Positions 23,850 to 32,085 of a stretch of DNA of 64,000 nucleotides are shown in pieces. This DNA comes from Planctomycetota bacterium (lineage in GTDB: Bacteria > Planctomycetota > JAJSAM01). The stretch is from the NCBI GenBank assembly GCA_024274785.1, contig JAJSAM010000026.1, positions 173,048 through 237,047 on the forward strand. The letters run 5' to 3'. Below the pieces are notes generated by a model. That model was not told where the DNA came from and searched no databases. It was given only the letters and a program-made list of their open reading frames with translations. Position 1 is the stretch's first letter; every line of letters starts with the position of its first letter. Made by a program: the position numbers and the translations under genes.

Positions 23850-24782
23850 ATGAAGTCACCGACTACCAGGACGGCGCTGATCGCGCTCGTGATGATCGCC
23901 GCGGTATCCCTGACGGGTTGCGTCAAGGACAAGAAGCTCATCACCATCATGCCGGACGGTTCCGGCAAGGTGGACTTCACCGTGGGGTTCAATGCCAAGC
24001 TCATCGAGGAGACCGTCGGAGGGATGATGCCGGGGGGCGGAGAGGACGAAGGCGGCATGATGGGGAATGACGACCCCACCGACCTCGACCTTGGCGACCT
24101 GAAGGAAAACTTCGCGGGTTTCGTCGCGTTTACCGCTCCGAAGCTCGAAGAGGGCTCCGATGGATGGAAGTACGTGAGCTTCACCGGCTACTTCGAGAAC
24201 ATCAACGACGTTCGGATCTTCGATGAGTCGGATGACGAAGAGTTCGATGACGATGGCGGGGAAGAGACCGGCGAGATGGGTATGGAGGAAGAACCGGCTC
24301 CTGCCAGAGAGCGCGAGTCCAAGGCCCGGTTCGTGTTCAAGAAGACCGAGGCCGGCTACTCCCTCGAGGTCGTGACCACTTTGAAGGAGAAGGACGAGGA
24401 CATGGGTGGTCCCGAAGAGTCCAACCCCGAGATGGAGAAGATGATCTTCGGGATGATGGCCGCGATGCTGAAGGACATGGAAATCACCATGGCCTTCGAT
24501 ATGCCCGGCGCGGTCTCGGCCGCCGAAGGCATGACCGTGGATGGCCGCAACGCGACCTTCAAGCTCTCCGGTGCGGACTTCGCGAGCGCCGCGGATCTGA
24601 AGAAACTGTCCGAGCAGAAGAAATTCAAGATCATCTGCGGAGAGTCTCAGGTCACCGCGGAGCAGATCGGCGCCTTCAAGACCGAGATGGCCGAAGCCAT
24701 CGTGAAGTGGGAAGCTCTGCAGAAGGAGGCCGAAGCCGCGGAAGACCAGGACGAGTCCAGCGAGGAGCATGAGGACGACTGA
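23850..24782 (+). CDS. Predicted lipoprotein of unknown function, acidic
   Basis: A lipoprotein signal peptide ends in the lipobox SLTGC near residue 25, so the protein should be membrane-anchored. The mature part (about 285 residues) begins VKDKKLITIMPDGSGKVDFT, resembling small beta-rich lipoproteins with the pattern of a graded response to a scale factor, and contains a Met/Gly-rich segment, Asp/Glu-rich stretches (DESDDEEFDDDGGEE) and a Lys/Glu-rich C-terminus. I do not recognise the family. The ATG at 23850 follows AGAGGAT. It stands alone. Confidence 0.7.
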   Translation: MKSPTTRTALIALVMIAAVSLTGCVKDKKLITIMPDGSGKVDFTVGFNAKLIEETVGGMMPGGGEDEGGMMGNDDPTDLDLGDLKENFAGFVAFTAPKLEEGSDGWKYVSFTGYFENINDVRIFDESDDEEFDDDGGEETGEMGMEEEPAPARERESKARFVFKKTEAGYSLEVVTTLKEKDEDMGGPEESNPEMEKMIFGMMAAMLKDMEITMAFDMPGAVSAAEGMTVDGRNATFKLSGADFASAADLKKLSEQKKFKIICGESQVTAEQIGAFKTEMAEAIVKWEALQKEAEAAEDQDESSEEHEDD

Positions 24783-24889
24783 CCTGTCAGCAGGCTGATC
24801 CCCCTCTTGATCAGGAACGCACGACACGGGCGGCCCGAGGGTCGTCCGTGTTCTTCATGGGGGCCGCCGGGCTCGCCGGAGAACTGACG

Positions 24890-25930
24890 ATGGAGACGAT
24901 GAATCGATCACGGGCGGCAACGCTCACCGCGCCGGGGAAGATCGAACTGAGGGATGTGCCGATTCCGGTGCCCGGGCCCCATGAACTCCTGGTCCGGGTT
25001 CGATTCGCGGGGATCTGCGGCACCGATCTGGCGCTGGTCGACGGGGGGTACGAGACGGATCTGCCGCTCGTGATCGGCCACGAATTCTGCGGCCGGGTCG
25101 TGGCCGCCGGCGAGGCGGTGACGGGCGATTTCTCCGACGCGTTTGTGACCGCCGAGATCAACGTCACCTGTCTTTCGAGAAAGGTCGTCGATCCCTGCCG
25201 CATGTGCCTCTCCTCGATGTCCGCCCACTGCCAGTATCGCAGCGTCATCGGAATTCGTGAGAGAGATGGGGCCTTCGCCGACCACCTCGTCGTTCCCGCA
25301 GCCAACGTCCACCGCCTGCCGAAGGAGCTTTCGCCGAAGGCCGGCGTGCTCGTCGAGCCACTCGCCGCGGCGATCCGGACTTTCGAAGTAACGCCCCTCT
25401 CTCCCGGTGATCACGTGGTCGTGCTCGGTGCGGGGCGGCTCGGGCTTCTCGTCGCAAAAGCCGCCCGGTCCCACGGGGCGCACGTGATCGCGGTATCGGG
25501 CTCCCCGGAGAAACGTGAACTCGCGCTTCGGTTCGGCGTGGCCAGTGTGGTCGAGGCCGGTCCGACGGCGCGGGAGCAGGTTCTCGCTCTCACCGACGGC
25601 ATCGGCGCGAACGTGGTCGTGGAGTGCAGTGGCGCCCCGGACGGTCTCGCCACGGCCGTGACGCTGGTGCGCCCCCGCGGCGTCATCGCCGAGAAGTCCA
25701 CCGCCGGCCGGCCGACCCGGAAGTTCGATCCGACGATCGTGGTCGTCAATGAGCTCACGATCCAGGGCTCCCGGTGCGGTCCGTTCGCCAAGGCCATCGA
25801 GCGCCTGAAGTCCGGCCTCGTGCCGGTCGATGACTACGTATCCGGGGTGTTTCCGCTCAGCGAGATCGAAGCGGCTCTCGAGGCGGCCCGGGGCGGGATC
25901 AAGATTCTCATCGAAGCTGGGCCGGACTGA
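24890..25930 (+). CDS. Zinc-dependent alcohol/polyol dehydrogenase (MDR family)
   Basis: The N-terminal GroES-like domain has the catalytic zinc Cys in GICGTD and GHEFCGRV; the Rossmann domain has VVLGAGRLGLLVAKAA. The structural-zinc loop is present but irregular (cysteines in CLSRKVVDPCRMC and HCQY). MDR enzymes oxidise alcohols or polyols with NAD(P). Start uncertain: ATG at 24890 has GGAGA eight bases upstream, ATG at 24899 has GGAG at five. An inverted repeat CTGATC/GATCAG lies upstream near 24800. Substrate unknown. Confidence 0.88.
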   Translation: METMNRSRAATLTAPGKIELRDVPIPVPGPHELLVRVRFAGICGTDLALVDGGYETDLPLVIGHEFCGRVVAAGEAVTGDFSDAFVTAEINVTCLSRKVVDPCRMCLSSMSAHCQYRSVIGIRERDGAFADHLVVPAANVHRLPKELSPKAGVLVEPLAAAIRTFEVTPLSPGDHVVVLGAGRLGLLVAKAARSHGAHVIAVSGSPEKRELALRFGVASVVEAGPTAREQVLALTDGIGANVVVECSGAPDGLATAVTLVRPRGVIAEKSTAGRPTRKFDPTIVVVNELTIQGSRCGPFAKAIERLKSGLVPVDDYVSGVFPLSEIEAALEAARGGIKILIEAGPD

Positions 25931-25960
25931 TCGGCTCCGGATCCCTCCCGGGGCTGGCCG

Positions 25961-27583
25961 CTACTCCCGGTGCGCCAGGTCGTACGCCCTGCGCTTTCCG
26001 AGGAGCACCGCCGCCGCCAGGTCGAGCGGGACCGGGCCCAGCGCGAGGAAGCGGTCATGGAACTCCCGCTCCGCCGCCGAACCGTTCATGGCGACATACG
26101 CATCCCGTATCGCCCGGATCTTGCGGTAGCCGATCAGGTAGGAGAGGGGCTGGGTCGGCATGGTCATGTAACGGCGCACCTCCGCTTCCGCCGCGGACCG
26201 CTCGAGCAGGACGATGCCGGTCAGCATGCGCACCGCCGTGGAAGGCCGCAGATCGCCGACGTGCAGCCCCGCATCGACCACCACCCGAACCGCGCGCCAC
26301 AGCTTCATGCGGAGAAAGGCCAGGCGCTCCGCCCTGGTCTCGTAGAAGCCGGCCCGGGACATCAATTCCTCGGTGTAGAGCCCCCAGCCTTCGACATACG
26401 TGCTGCTGTAGCCGTAGCCGCGGCACGGCCGCTCGATCCGATCGGCCGTTGCGAACTGCAGGTGATGCCCCGGGTTTGCCTCGTGCGGACCGATGACCTT
26501 CAACCAGGCTCTGCTCCGGTCACGGAGGAGAGCGGGAAGCGTTCCGGGCCGGGCTGTCTTCTCGAACCGGGTGTACATCACGCGTCCGCCATACCGGCCG
26601 CCATTCGGCTTTCCACCGGGAAGATAGGAAGCGTAGGGAGCGGGGAAGGACGGCTCTCCGAGGATCACGCGCGGCTGGGCCGCGAACTCGAAAATGGTGA
26701 TGAGGCCACTCTCGATCATCAGCCGTTCGGCTGCGGCGGTGACCTCCCGGCAGTAGGCGAGCAACTCCTCCTCACCCGCGGGGTGAGAGGACATCCCGGA
26801 CAACACCAGCACTTGCCACGACCGGTCTGGAGACTGGCGCCGGGCCTCCTCCCGGAGGAGTGCCAGACAGTCGGCAACCGCGTCCCGGCCGAGCGAGAGG
26901 GCTTCCTCCGGACTGAAGGAGAGGCGGTGGCGCTTCTCGAGCAGCCATGCGAATCCCTCGCGGCCTTCCGGAGCGAGGCCATCGGCCCGGAGGTCGAGGT
27001 CGAACGCGAGGTCGGTCGCCACCTCGACCAGGGCCGCGGCCGCGGCGCGAAGCAGGGGATCGTCGCCGTCGATGGCCTGGGCGGCTCTGGAGAGCTCTCT
27101 CGCGTTCTTCGCTCCGGCGGCGATGGCGGCCCGCGGATCGCCGATCGAGATCGCCGCATACGTGCCCGGGCCGGGAACGGCCAGGCTCGCTGCGAGATCG
27201 AGCAGCGCCATGGGATCCGTTCGCTCCCCATCCGTCAGCGTGCGCGGAATCGGACGCGCCGGAAGCAGGGGGGCGCTGCTCTTCGGTGCGGCCGGTGGTT
27301 TCGGCGTCAGGCGGCGGTCGATCTCGATCAGGAGCAGGTGCAGGTCCACCCAGGTGTCATCGTCCAGGTGGTCGCGCGAGACGGTCAGGAGACCGCGGCG
27401 GATTTCGCGGAGCCGGGCCTTCTTCGCCGCCGGCCGTCGCAAGCCAAGGACCGTGAGAGCGTGGTCCATTTCGGAGGGAAGGCCGGTGTCGGCATCCGCG
27501 AGCGCGGACGCGGTCGGTGCGACCAGCAGGAAGAGTGCGACGAAGGCAAGGATGCTGCGGTTTCGAACGGGCATGGACGGCAT
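25961..27583 (-). CDS. Secreted DUF885-family protein (putative metalloprotease-like)
   Basis: A signal peptide (ILAFVALFLLVAPTASALA) is followed by a mostly helical 500-residue DUF885 domain. The family hallmark HEANPGHHLQ near residue 365 resembles an HExxH-type zinc site, and YVEGWGLYTEEL follows about 30 residues later; GYRKI near the C-terminus is also conserved in the family. Function in bacteria is largely unassigned; hydrolysis of peptides or peptide-like bonds in the periplasm is inferred. Start could be 27583 or 27574; neither has a clear Shine-Dalgarno. A strong hairpin lies 21 bases upstream. Confidence 0.82.
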   Translation of the reverse strand: MPSMPVRNRSILAFVALFLLVAPTASALADADTGLPSEMDHALTVLGLRRPAAKKARLREIRRGLLTVSRDHLDDDTWVDLHLLLIEIDRRLTPKPPAAPKSSAPLLPARPIPRTLTDGERTDPMALLDLAASLAVPGPGTYAAISIGDPRAAIAAGAKNARELSRAAQAIDGDDPLLRAAAAALVEVATDLAFDLDLRADGLAPEGREGFAWLLEKRHRLSFSPEEALSLGRDAVADCLALLREEARRQSPDRSWQVLVLSGMSSHPAGEEELLAYCREVTAAAERLMIESGLITIFEFAAQPRVILGEPSFPAPYASYLPGGKPNGGRYGGRVMYTRFEKTARPGTLPALLRDRSRAWLKVIGPHEANPGHHLQFATADRIERPCRGYGYSSTYVEGWGLYTEELMSRAGFYETRAERLAFLRMKLWRAVRVVVDAGLHVGDLRPSTAVRMLTGIVLLERSAAEAEVRRYMTMPTQPLSYLIGYRKIRAIRDAYVAMNGSAAEREFHDRFLALGPVPLDLAAAVLLGKRRAYDLAHRE

Positions 27584-27603
27584 GATACACCGGGGACGAA
27601 AAG

Positions 27604-27694
27604 GAGCGGGCGGCCCCATTGGGACCGCCCGCTCGAGTTTTGTGCCTGGGACCCCGACCGGGGGTCCGTAATCCGCCCGGTCTAGGCCAGGCAC
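27604..27694 (-). ncRNA. Candidate structured leader RNA with terminator, upstream of the DUF885 gene
   Basis: On the minus strand three helices can be formed: an 8-bp closing stem GTGCCTGG/CCAGGCAC (27642-27649 and 27687-27694), inside it a 7-bp stem GGACCCC/GGGGTCC (27649-27667), and then a 10-bp stem CCGCCCGCTC/GAGCGGGCGG with inner CCC/GGG (27604-27634) followed by TTTT, a plausible intrinsic terminator. Just upstream is AAAGGAGGTG (27717-27726) and a 9-codon frame GTG-CAT-AGA... ending TAG within the first helix. This arrangement resembles transcription attenuation, but no known riboswitch class is recognised. Confidence 0.45.
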
Positions 27695-28213
27695 CTCCGG
27701 ATTCTATGCACAGGACCACCTCCTTTCCCGCGACCGGCTTCCTCCCGATCTGGCTCGCCGGGCCATCACCGGACCGCGAATGCGGCGGCCGTCCTCGGTG
27801 CCGGAGGGCAAAGTGCCGACCAGCCGTCGGGCGGGGCCTGGATCGCCCATTCCCATCGGAATACCGGTACCGACGGTTCCGGGCCCGAGGTCCGTCGTGC
27901 GCGGCCGCACGACCCACGGACAAAATGATACCGCCGAAAAGGGCGTGCGGCCCGATTATCTGAAGAACTCTGCATTTGCGATGCAGTCCTTCCGGGCCGA
28001 GGGAGCATGGTCGTGGATTTCACAGCGCGGTCCAGCCGCATGGAGGGTCGACCTCCGGGCGACCGTGCTGGCAGTCCGGCAGCGTCACATGGAATCTGCG
28101 AGCGCCGCGAAGATCTTGAACGTCAGTACTACAGGCCGGTCCCTGGCCCAGGCCGGTCCGGGGCGGGGCGAGTGGATGCGGCGGGCCCGTCTGAAATCCT
28201 GAGTTCGAGCTTC
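27695..28213. other. Non-coding stretch without a supported gene
   Basis: About 520 bases between the structured RNA candidate and the GNAT gene. It contains CGTGCGGCCGCGCACG-type palindromes near 27900 and an AT-rich patch with GATAAT on the minus strand near 27957, which could be a -10 box for a minus-strand transcript leading into the structured RNA. Open frames are present but have no recognisable product. Confidence 0.4.
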
Positions 28214-28741
28214 TCAGATCTTGAGTTCGAGCGTGACCACCACTCCCTCGCGACCGATCACCGTGGCCGGGGCCGCCCGCTCGAGAAGTTCGCGGATGCC
28301 CCGGTTCTCGAAGTGGATGTCGGAGCGCAGGACGGTGATCCCCGCAGCCCGCGCCGCGGCCAGCAGCCGATCGTAGAGCATCGTGCCGACCCCGCGACGC
28401 TGATAGTCGTCCGCTACGGTGACCGCGACCTCCGCCGCATCGGGTCGGCCGGGCAGACGGACATAGCGGGCAACGCCGACGCCGATGATGTCGTCGTTCT
28501 CGTCCCTGGTGAACGCCACGATGGCGTAGTGCTGGTCGAAGTCGACTTCGGTCAGATAGGTCAGGTCCGCTTCGGTGAGTTCCTTGCGGTCCGCCAGGAA
28601 ACGGAAGTAGCGGGACTCGCGAGAGAGCTTCGCGAAACCCTTTTCGAAGTGGGGCTTGTCCGTTCGGTGGACGCGGCGTACGTACAGAACCGTTCCGTCC
28701 CTGATGGTGACGATCTCCGGTTCCTCCGGCTCGAGGGCCAC
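28214..28741 (-). CDS. GNAT-family N-acetyltransferase
   Basis: A 175-residue GNAT domain: the acetyl-CoA loop is in VADDYQRRGVGTMLYDRLL (the family's Q/R-x-x-G-x-G/A pattern), preceded by AEVAVTV and followed by the terminal strand GREGVVVTLELKI. The N-terminus (VLYVRRVHRTDKPHFEKGF, SRESRYFRFL) resembles the C-terminal acetyltransferase part of protein-lysine acetyltransferases. Acceptor unknown. Single gene beside tRNA-Glu. Confidence 0.88.
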   Translation of the reverse strand: MALEPEEPEIVTIRDGTVLYVRRVHRTDKPHFEKGFAKLSRESRYFRFLADRKELTEADLTYLTEVDFDQHYAIVAFTRDENDDIIGVGVARYVRLPGRPDAAEVAVTVADDYQRRGVGTMLYDRLLAAARAAGITVLRSDIHFENRGIRELLERAAPATVIGREGVVVTLELKI

Positions 28742-28806
28742 GACAATCCTCCAGGTCCGGGCGGGATGATGGTCCGGCGGTGTGCCCGGAATGCGACTGA
28801 GAGAGC

Positions 28807-28884
28807 TGGCGACCCCTACGGGATTCGAACCCGTGTACCCAGAATGAAAATCTGGTGTCCTGGACCTGGCTAGACGAAGGGGTC
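28807..28884 (-). tRNA. tRNA-Glu (anticodon UUC)
   Basis: On the minus strand: acceptor GACCCCT/AGGGGTC, anticodon stem CCAGA/TCTGG around TTTTCAT (TTC at 34-36), T-arm ACGGGTTCGAATCCCGT, discriminator G and encoded CCA (28807-28809). Confidence 0.95.
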
Positions 28885-28976
28885 ACCGTCTGTCGGAACG
28901 CGAAAGATTAGTGTCGAGGTCACGAGTCTCCGAGAATTTTCCGCCGTCATCCGGAACGTGTCGTCCCCCGCGGGCT

Positions 28977-29864
28977 TCAGCGACTGCGTGGATGGGCCTT
29001 GTTGTAGATCTTCCGCATTCTCTCCACGGTGACGTGGGTGTAGATCTGCGTCGTCTCGAGGTTCTGGTGTCCGAGCAGTTCCTGGACGGCCCTGAGGTCG
29101 GCGCCGGCCTCGAGCAGGTGGGTGGCGAAAGAGTGGCGCAGAGCGTGCGGTGAAATCCGGCGGGAGAGGCCGGACCGGAGAGTGTACTTCTCGAGGAGGC
29201 GGCCCACGGATCGGGCGGAGAGGCGGGTTCCGTAGCGGTTCAGGAAAAGCGCGTTCTCCCGCAGGCTCGCCACCAGCGCCAGCCGTTCGGGGAACCACTC
29301 CCTGAGAGCCTCGAGTGCGAAGCTGCCGAGCGGGGCCAGGCGTTCCCGGCGTCCTTTTCCCATGATCCGGGCCACGGCGCCGCGCTGGTCCACGTCTTCC
29401 TCGGACAGCGCGACGAGTTCACCCACCCGACAGCCGGTGGAGTAGAGGAACTCCAGGATGGCCCGGTCGCGCGTCGCGAAGCGGTCCTCCTCCCCGGGTG
29501 CGGAAAGGAGACGGGAGGTCTCTGCGGTGGTCAGGAACTTCGGCAGCCGCCCTGGCCGGCGCGGCGAACGGAGGGCCGCGGCCGGATTGCCAGGAACGAG
29601 TTCTTTTCGCGCGAGGAACCGGAAAAAGGCGCGCACGGCGGAGAGTTTCCTCGCACGCGTGACCGGAGAAAGCCCCGTTTCCGTCAAGTCCGCCAACCAC
29701 ATTCGGAGGTGCAACGTCGTGATTTCGGCGGCGGCACTGATGCCGTGCCCCTCGAGAAAGCCAGCCAGGTGTACCAGGTCCGCGCTGTACGCCCGGATCG
29801 TGTGGGTGGAAGCGTTCCTGCCCTCTTCGAGATGCACCAGGTATCTTTCGATCTCGACGTCCAT
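28977..29864 (-). CDS. xer: Tyrosine recombinase XerC/XerD
   Basis: Resolves chromosome dimers at dif. The N-terminal SAM-like core-binding domain (ERYLVHLEEGRNASTHTIRAY) and the catalytic domain are full length (295 residues). The catalytic set is visible: Arg in GCRVGELV, His-x-x-Arg in HALRHSFATHLLEAG, His in LLGHQNLETTQIYTHV and the nucleophilic Tyr in IYTHV. The absence of a phage or island context argues for the housekeeping enzyme; XerC versus XerD cannot be decided. Confidence 0.9.
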   Translation of the reverse strand: MDVEIERYLVHLEEGRNASTHTIRAYSADLVHLAGFLEGHGISAAAEITTLHLRMWLADLTETGLSPVTRARKLSAVRAFFRFLARKELVPGNPAAALRSPRRPGRLPKFLTTAETSRLLSAPGEEDRFATRDRAILEFLYSTGCRVGELVALSEEDVDQRGAVARIMGKGRRERLAPLGSFALEALREWFPERLALVASLRENALFLNRYGTRLSARSVGRLLEKYTLRSGLSRRISPHALRHSFATHLLEAGADLRAVQELLGHQNLETTQIYTHVTVERMRKIYNKAHPRSR

Positions 29865-29960
29865 GATTTCCCCGGATCCTATCCCCTCGGAGGATGAACG
29901 AGAAGTCGGGAAAGTGACTCCTGAGGAGGACACCCCCGTACCCGCCTGACTCCATATGGC

Positions 29961-29989
29961 TTGCTGACCTCCCGAACTGGGGCTAGGAT
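29961..29989 (+). promoter_or_regulatory. Candidate promoter of the 30060 gene
   Basis: TTGCTG (29961-29966), 17 bases, TAGGAT (29984-29989). It is the only suitable pair in the divergent gap between xer and the 30060 gene and lies 70 bases before the ATG. Confidence 0.55.
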
Positions 29990-30059
29990 AGACGTTCTTC
30001 GGTTTCGGCACCCGATTTGAAACGGGTGTACGGATATCGCCTGGAAAGGAGTACACACC

Positions 30060-30830
30060 ATGACCATTTCCCGCCCGGTCTGGCTTCTCGGACTGGCGTT
30101 ACTGATCGCCGCTGCTCCCCTTTTCGCGCAAGATGACGAGGAGACCGCGAATGATAAGGCTTCGGCATTCGCCAAGGAGTTCAAGCGGGCGTTCAAGAAA
30201 CGGACGGCCTCTCAGTTGACGGACGACATCGACACCATCGTGGCCTTCATGATGGACCCGGCGTTTGACGACAAGGGCGCGAAGAAGTCGCTGATGAAGT
30301 CGCTCGAGAAGGTGGCGACCTCGAAGGACACATCGGTGCGGGCCTATCTGGTCAAGAAGTGCGCGACCGTCGGCAGCGACGTGGCGAAGCTTGTGGTGAA
30401 GATCCTCCAGATCGAGTTGAAGGCCCGGATTCCGGAGGAGGATGTCTACGAGGCCGCGTTCGAGACCCTCGGGAAACTCAAGTCGGAGCGTCCCGATGTG
30501 ACCAAGATCCTGACCGGATTCCTGAAGAACAAAGACAACTCCGTGGTCGCGCAGGCGTGTTACTCGATGTCGCTCTACACCGGCGCCTCCGGGAAGGTCC
30601 GCAAGCTCTTCTTCGAGGAGGTGTTGAAGCAGTCCGAAGGAACCTTCAACTCCTCCCAGGGAAACGACCAGAACGCTCAGCGTCGCTGGGCGATCATCGG
30701 GGACGATGTGATGGGGGCTTTGAACAACCTGTCGATCCCGCCCCGCGCACAAGCCGACTTCTCGAATCCGGCGGTCGCGCGCTCCTGGTACAACAAGAAC
30801 AAGAAGAAGCCCTGGAAGGCCGCGGAATAA
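30060..30830 (+). CDS. Secreted helical-repeat (HEAT-like) protein of unknown function
   Basis: Signal peptide (WLLGLALLIAAAPLFAQD) then about 230 residues of paired amphipathic helices such as TSVRAYLVKKCATVGSDVAKLVV and NSVVAQACYSMSLYTGASGKVRKLF, the pattern of HEAT/ARM repeats that mediate protein contacts. It ends in a basic NKNKKKPWKAAE tail. AAGGAG lies about ten bases before the ATG at 30060. Predicted periplasmic or exported; partner unknown. First gene of a run continuing through 33413. Confidence 0.7.
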   Translation: MTISRPVWLLGLALLIAAAPLFAQDDEETANDKASAFAKEFKRAFKKRTASQLTDDIDTIVAFMMDPAFDDKGAKKSLMKSLEKVATSKDTSVRAYLVKKCATVGSDVAKLVVKILQIELKARIPEEDVYEAAFETLGKLKSERPDVTKILTGFLKNKDNSVVAQACYSMSLYTGASGKVRKLFFEEVLKQSEGTFNSSQGNDQNAQRRWAIIGDDVMGALNNLSIPPRAQADFSNPAVARSWYNKNKKKPWKAAE

Positions 30831-30904
30831 AACCTGAACGCGAGACCGCTGAAGCGAGCGGCGGGCGGGCGCGCTATCGGCCCCCGGATCGCCCCTTTCT
30901 GAGC

Positions 30905-31558
30905 GTGACTGTCGCCATCTGGATCCTGGCGGCGCTCTGCGTCGTCGGTTTCGTGCAAGCCATGCTCCTGTTTCCGAAGTTGATGCACCGGGGAGACGGA
31001 GAAGTCGGGACCGCAAGTCTCCCCGACCCCGCGCAGCGGGAAGTATGGGTCCTGGTTTCCCTCGATGATCCGCCTCTCGTCCTGAAGCCGACTCTCGAAC
31101 TGCCTGACGCTGCGGCCCTCGATGCGAAGCTGCTCGATCGGATCCTCTTCCCCGGTGGGGATGAGCATCGGTGGTACGTCCTGCAGACCGCCCGGCCGGA
31201 CCAGGAGCCGGTCACCCTCGACCTTCTCGCGATGCCGCCCGAGCTGAGCCTGGTGGACGGGCGGAAGCTCACCCCGGTGGGCATCGGCGGCCCCCGGACC
31301 GCCAGGTGGGAAACTCTGCCGGCCTACCTGCGGATGTTGCTGGCGTGTCTCCGGTTCGGCGAAGCCCGGGTCGTCCTCGACCCATCGGTGAGCCCACGCG
31401 TCCTGCTTGCGTTTCCCGCGGCGGCGGTCCCCAGGGCAGGGACCGTCTCCGGGGCCTCCCTCGGCGACCGTGAATTCACGTCGATGCAGCTTTCCAAAGA
31501 CGACCTTGACACCGAACTGGAGGGCGTCGGCGAACTGCTCAAGGCGAAGAAACCGTGA
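30905..31558 (+). CDS. Membrane-anchored protein of unknown function
   Basis: One N-terminal transmembrane helix (VAIWILAALCVVGFVQAMLLF), then about 190 residues without recognised domain, rich in beta-type segments (REVWVLVSLDDPPLVLKP; VTLDLLAMPPELSLVDGRKL). The start is uncertain: GTG at 30905 opens directly on the membrane helix but has no good Shine-Dalgarno; the frame is open further upstream without ATG/GTG/TTG after the previous stop. Its TGA overlaps the GTG of the Nudix gene, so the two are coupled. Confidence 0.6.
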   Translation: MTVAIWILAALCVVGFVQAMLLFPKLMHRGDGEVGTASLPDPAQREVWVLVSLDDPPLVLKPTLELPDAAALDAKLLDRILFPGGDEHRWYVLQTARPDQEPVTLDLLAMPPELSLVDGRKLTPVGIGGPRTARWETLPAYLRMLLACLRFGEARVVLDPSVSPRVLLAFPAAAVPRAGTVSGASLGDREFTSMQLSKDDLDTELEGVGELLKAKKP

Positions 31559-32085
31559 GCGGCCCACCCCGGCGGATCGCCACGGCGCGGGTCTACGAAG
31601 GGCAGCGAATCAACCTTCGACGGGATGTCTACGAGGCCGATGGCGTCGAGTTCGTCCGCGAGATTGTGGAGCATCCCGGGGCCGCTGTCGTGGTCGCGTT
31701 CGTTCAACCGGACGAACTGGTCCTCGTTCGCCAGTACCGGCCCGCGGTCGGCGAGATCCTGCTGGAACTCCCCGCCGGAACGCTCGAGCCGGGCGAAGAT
31801 CCCGCCTGCTGCGCCGCCCGCGAACTCACCGAAGAGACGGGATTCAGCGCTCGGAAGATCCGACCGCTCGGTATCGTCTATCCCAGTCCCGGCGTGCTGG
31901 GAGAGGTGATGCACTTCTTCGAGGGCCGGGAACTGGCGCCCGGCGAGAGTCGACCGGACCCGGGTGAGAGGATCGAGGTCGTGCGGATGCCGGTTTCGGA
32001 GTTGCTCGCGGGCATCCGCAACGGTGAGGTCACCGACGGCAAGACGGTCATCGGCCTGCTGTTGGCTCTGGAGCAATCGAGATGA
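31555..32085 (+). CDS. Nudix hydrolase, ADP-ribose pyrophosphatase type
   Basis: The Nudix box is complete: GTLEPGEDPACCAARELTEETGF fits GX5EX7REUXEEXGU, with the three catalytic glutamates. The upstream LVRQYRPAVGEILLELPAG and the overall 176 residues match NudF-like enzymes that hydrolyse ADP-ribose to AMP and ribose-5-phosphate. GTG start overlaps the preceding stop; its own stop overlaps the next gene as ATGA. Confidence 0.92.
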   Translation: MSGPPRRIATARVYEGQRINLRRDVYEADGVEFVREIVEHPGAAVVVAFVQPDELVLVRQYRPAVGEILLELPAGTLEPGEDPACCAARELTEETGFSARKIRPLGIVYPSPGVLGEVMHFFEGRELAPGESRPDPGERIEVVRMPVSELLAGIRNGEVTDGKTVIGLLLALEQSR

